From NCBI RefSeq assembly GCF_000523235.1, contig NZ_CP006850.1:2728001-2792000 (forward strand): a DNA stretch of 64,000 nt, in the 5' to 3' direction. The number at the start of each line of letters is the position of its first letter. Positions within the stretch are counted from its first letter, which is position 1. Of the stretch, positions 62,553 to 64,000 are shown piece by piece. Below the pieces are notes generated by a model that was not told the origin of the DNA, searched no databases, and saw nothing but the letters and a program-made list of their open reading frames with translations. The DNA is from Nocardia nova SH22a. GTDB taxonomy: Bacteria > Actinomycetota > Actinomycetes > Mycobacteriales > Mycobacteriaceae. The position numbers were made by a program, and so were the translations under genes.

Positions 62553-64000
62553 TTGAAATTCGATACGAGAGCCCTCACCGGGCCCGCGCGGCGGTTGATG
62601 GCGACCGCGCAGAACGGCCTGGAGGTCATCCGGTTCGGCGGTCTGGCCCACGATGTGGAGTCCTCGCCCTACGAGGTCACCGAACGCAAGCGCATGTACC
62701 GGCTGCGGCACTACTTCCCGGACGATCCCGCGCCCGGCCGCCCGGTGGCCCTGCTGGTGCCGCCGCTGATGGTCAATGCCGACATCTACGACGTCAATGC
62801 CGAGGGCGGTGCGGTCGGCATCCTGCACCGCGCCGGAATCGATTGCTGGGTCCTGGATTTCGGATCCCCGGCCACCGAGGAGGGCGGGTGGCAGCGTGAT
62901 CTGGCCGATCACATCCTGGCCCTGTCGAGCGCGATCGACACCGTCAACGAACTGACCGGCCACGCGGTCCACCTGATGGGCTACTCACAGGGCGGCATGT
63001 TCGCCTATCAGACCACCGCCTTCCGCTACGGCAAGGGCGTGCAGAGCATCGTCACCTTCGGCAGTCCGGTCGACATCGTGGCGGGGCTGCCGTTCGGGCT
63101 GCCCTACGGACTGGTGTCGGAGGTCGCCGACTTCGTCGCCGATCACGTCCTCAACCGCCTGCCGATCACCGACTCCATGGTGCGGGTCGGTTTCCAGATG
63201 CTCGATCCGGTGAAGACGGCCAAGGCGCGCATCGACTTCCTGCGCCAGCTGCACGACCGGGAGGCGTTGCTGCCCAAGGAACGTCAGCGCCGGTTCCTCG
63301 AACGCGACGGCTGGGTGGGCTATTCCGGCCCGGCCGCCGCCGATCTGCTCAAGCAGTTCGTCGCGCACAACCGGATGATGTCCGGCGGCTTCGTCATTCG
63401 CGATCAGCCGGTGTCGCTGGCCGAACTCAAATGCCCGATTCTCGCGTTCGTCGGCGAGGTCGACGATATCGGCCAGCCCGCGGCGGTGCGCGGTATCGTG
63501 CGTGCCGCCCCCAATGCCGAGGTCTACGAGGCATCCGTGGTGGCCGGGCATTTCGGCCTGGTGGCCGGAAGTACGGCGACGAATCAGACCTGGCCCCTGG
63601 TCCGGGACTGGGTGAACTGGCAGGACGGCAACGCGGCGCTGCCGGAACAGATCGCCCCCATGCGCGAACATGTCGCCACCGACCGGCAGACCACCGCGGC
63701 CACCCGGGTCGTGCACACCGCGGCCTCCCTCGCCGAGGCCGGCGCCGGAATCGGCGCCGCACTGGGCGGGCTGGCCGGTAACGCGCTGCGCGGATCGAGG
63801 GAGCTCACCGGCGAGGCCGCGCGTGCGCTGCCCCGGCTGACCCGGCTCGGCATGATCCAGCCGCACACCCGGATCTCACTGGGCCGCCTGCTAGCCGAAC
63901 AGCAGCGCAACGCGCCGCTGCGGGATCTGTTCCTGTTCGACGACCGGGTGCATTCGCACGCCGCGGTCGGCGCCCGGATCGACAATGTGGTGCGCGGGCT
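62553..64000 (+). CDS. Alpha/beta-hydrolase (PhaC-like) fused to an acyl-CoA synthetase-like domain, partial
   Basis: The gene begins with TTG 62553 preceded by GGGAG, and runs off the right edge after 482 codons. Residues about 1-385 are an alpha/beta-hydrolase of the PhaC-like class, with the nucleophile elbow HLMGYSQGGMFAY (near 143), the acid in VGEVDDIGQPA (near 300) and His in VAGHFGLV. The last visible residues (RISLGRLLAEQQRN, FLFDDRVHSHAAVGARIDNVV) resemble the start of an AMP-forming acyl-CoA synthetase. A fused hydrolase-ligase of about 1,000 residues, as seen in some mycolata FadD proteins, is expected. The second half is outside the window, so the fusion is an inference. Confidence 0.75.
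   Translation, partial: MKFDTRALTGPARRLMATAQNGLEVIRFGGLAHDVESSPYEVTERKRMYRLRHYFPDDPAPGRPVALLVPPLMVNADIYDVNAEGGAVGILHRAGIDCWVLDFGSPATEEGGWQRDLADHILALSSAIDTVNELTGHAVHLMGYSQGGMFAYQTTAFRYGKGVQSIVTFGSPVDIVAGLPFGLPYGLVSEVADFVADHVLNRLPITDSMVRVGFQMLDPVKTAKARIDFLRQLHDREALLPKERQRRFLERDGWVGYSGPAAADLLKQFVAHNRMMSGGFVIRDQPVSLAELKCPILAFVGEVDDIGQPAAVRGIVRAAPNAEVYEASVVAGHFGLVAGSTATNQTWPLVRDWVNWQDGNAALPEQIAPMREHVATDRQTTAATRVVHTAASLAEAGAGIGAALGGLAGNALRGSRELTGEAARALPRLTRLGMIQPHTRISLGRLLAEQQRNAPLRDLFLFDDRVHSHAAVGARIDNVVRG

Overview
The window is chromosomal DNA from a high-GC mycolic-acid actinomycete, most likely a Nocardia. The support is gene order: uvrA, infC-rpmI-rplT, an rRNA methyltransferase, pheS-pheT and argCJBDFR-argG-argH run in the same order as in mycobacteria and rhodococci. 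GTG starts, ATGA/GTGA stop-start overlaps and apparently leaderless genes also fit. The species is an inference; no 16S gene is present.

Layout. 0-10 kb: the edge of a PAS-domain protein, uvrA, two uncharacterised genes, a nitronate monooxygenase-like gene, a DUF1844 gene, then infC-rpmI-rplT and a SpoU methyltransferase. infC appears to start at AUC behind a long leader. 10-15 kb: two DHA2-type MFS exporters around a TetR gene; one exporter carries three C-terminal beta-sandwich repeats, the other has a promoter with built-in palindromes. 15-19 kb: pheST and an alpha/beta hydrolase. 19-32 kb: an accessory stretch with an AnsP-type permease, a PoxB-like enzyme, small oxidoreductases, an Ntn amidohydrolase, a frameshifted gene, an acyl-CoA ligase, and an MFS/HxlR pair with an operator between them.

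32.8-38.6 kb: a tightly overlapped five-gene terpenoid operon (P450, class I terpene synthase, polyprenyl diphosphate synthase, condensation/PapA-like acyltransferase, atypical P450). A site resembling an IdeR/DtxR iron box lies just upstream of its first gene. 39.7-53.9 kb: arginine biosynthesis. argCJBDFR is one overlapped operon; argG lies 4.3 kb further on, and argH is coupled to a TIGR00027-type methyltransferase. argC and argG share a 31-nt upstream element that is very probably the ArgR box. Two TetR modules, each with its own palindrome, sit between argR and argG.

54-58 kb: an SMR exporter, threonine dehydratase, and an NsrR-Hmp nitric-oxide module with an 11-1-11 palindrome in front of hmp. 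58-62.1 kb: the most striking system, a minus-strand operon encoding an EshA-like family 2B encapsulin shell with a cyclic-nucleotide-binding-type domain, 2-methylisoborneol synthase as its likely cargo, geranyl diphosphate C-methyltransferase and type 1 IPP isomerase. The set predicts a protein compartment making 2-methylisoborneol with its own precursor supply. The right edge holds an alpha/beta-hydrolase that runs into the start of an acyl-CoA-synthetase-like domain and is cut by the window end.
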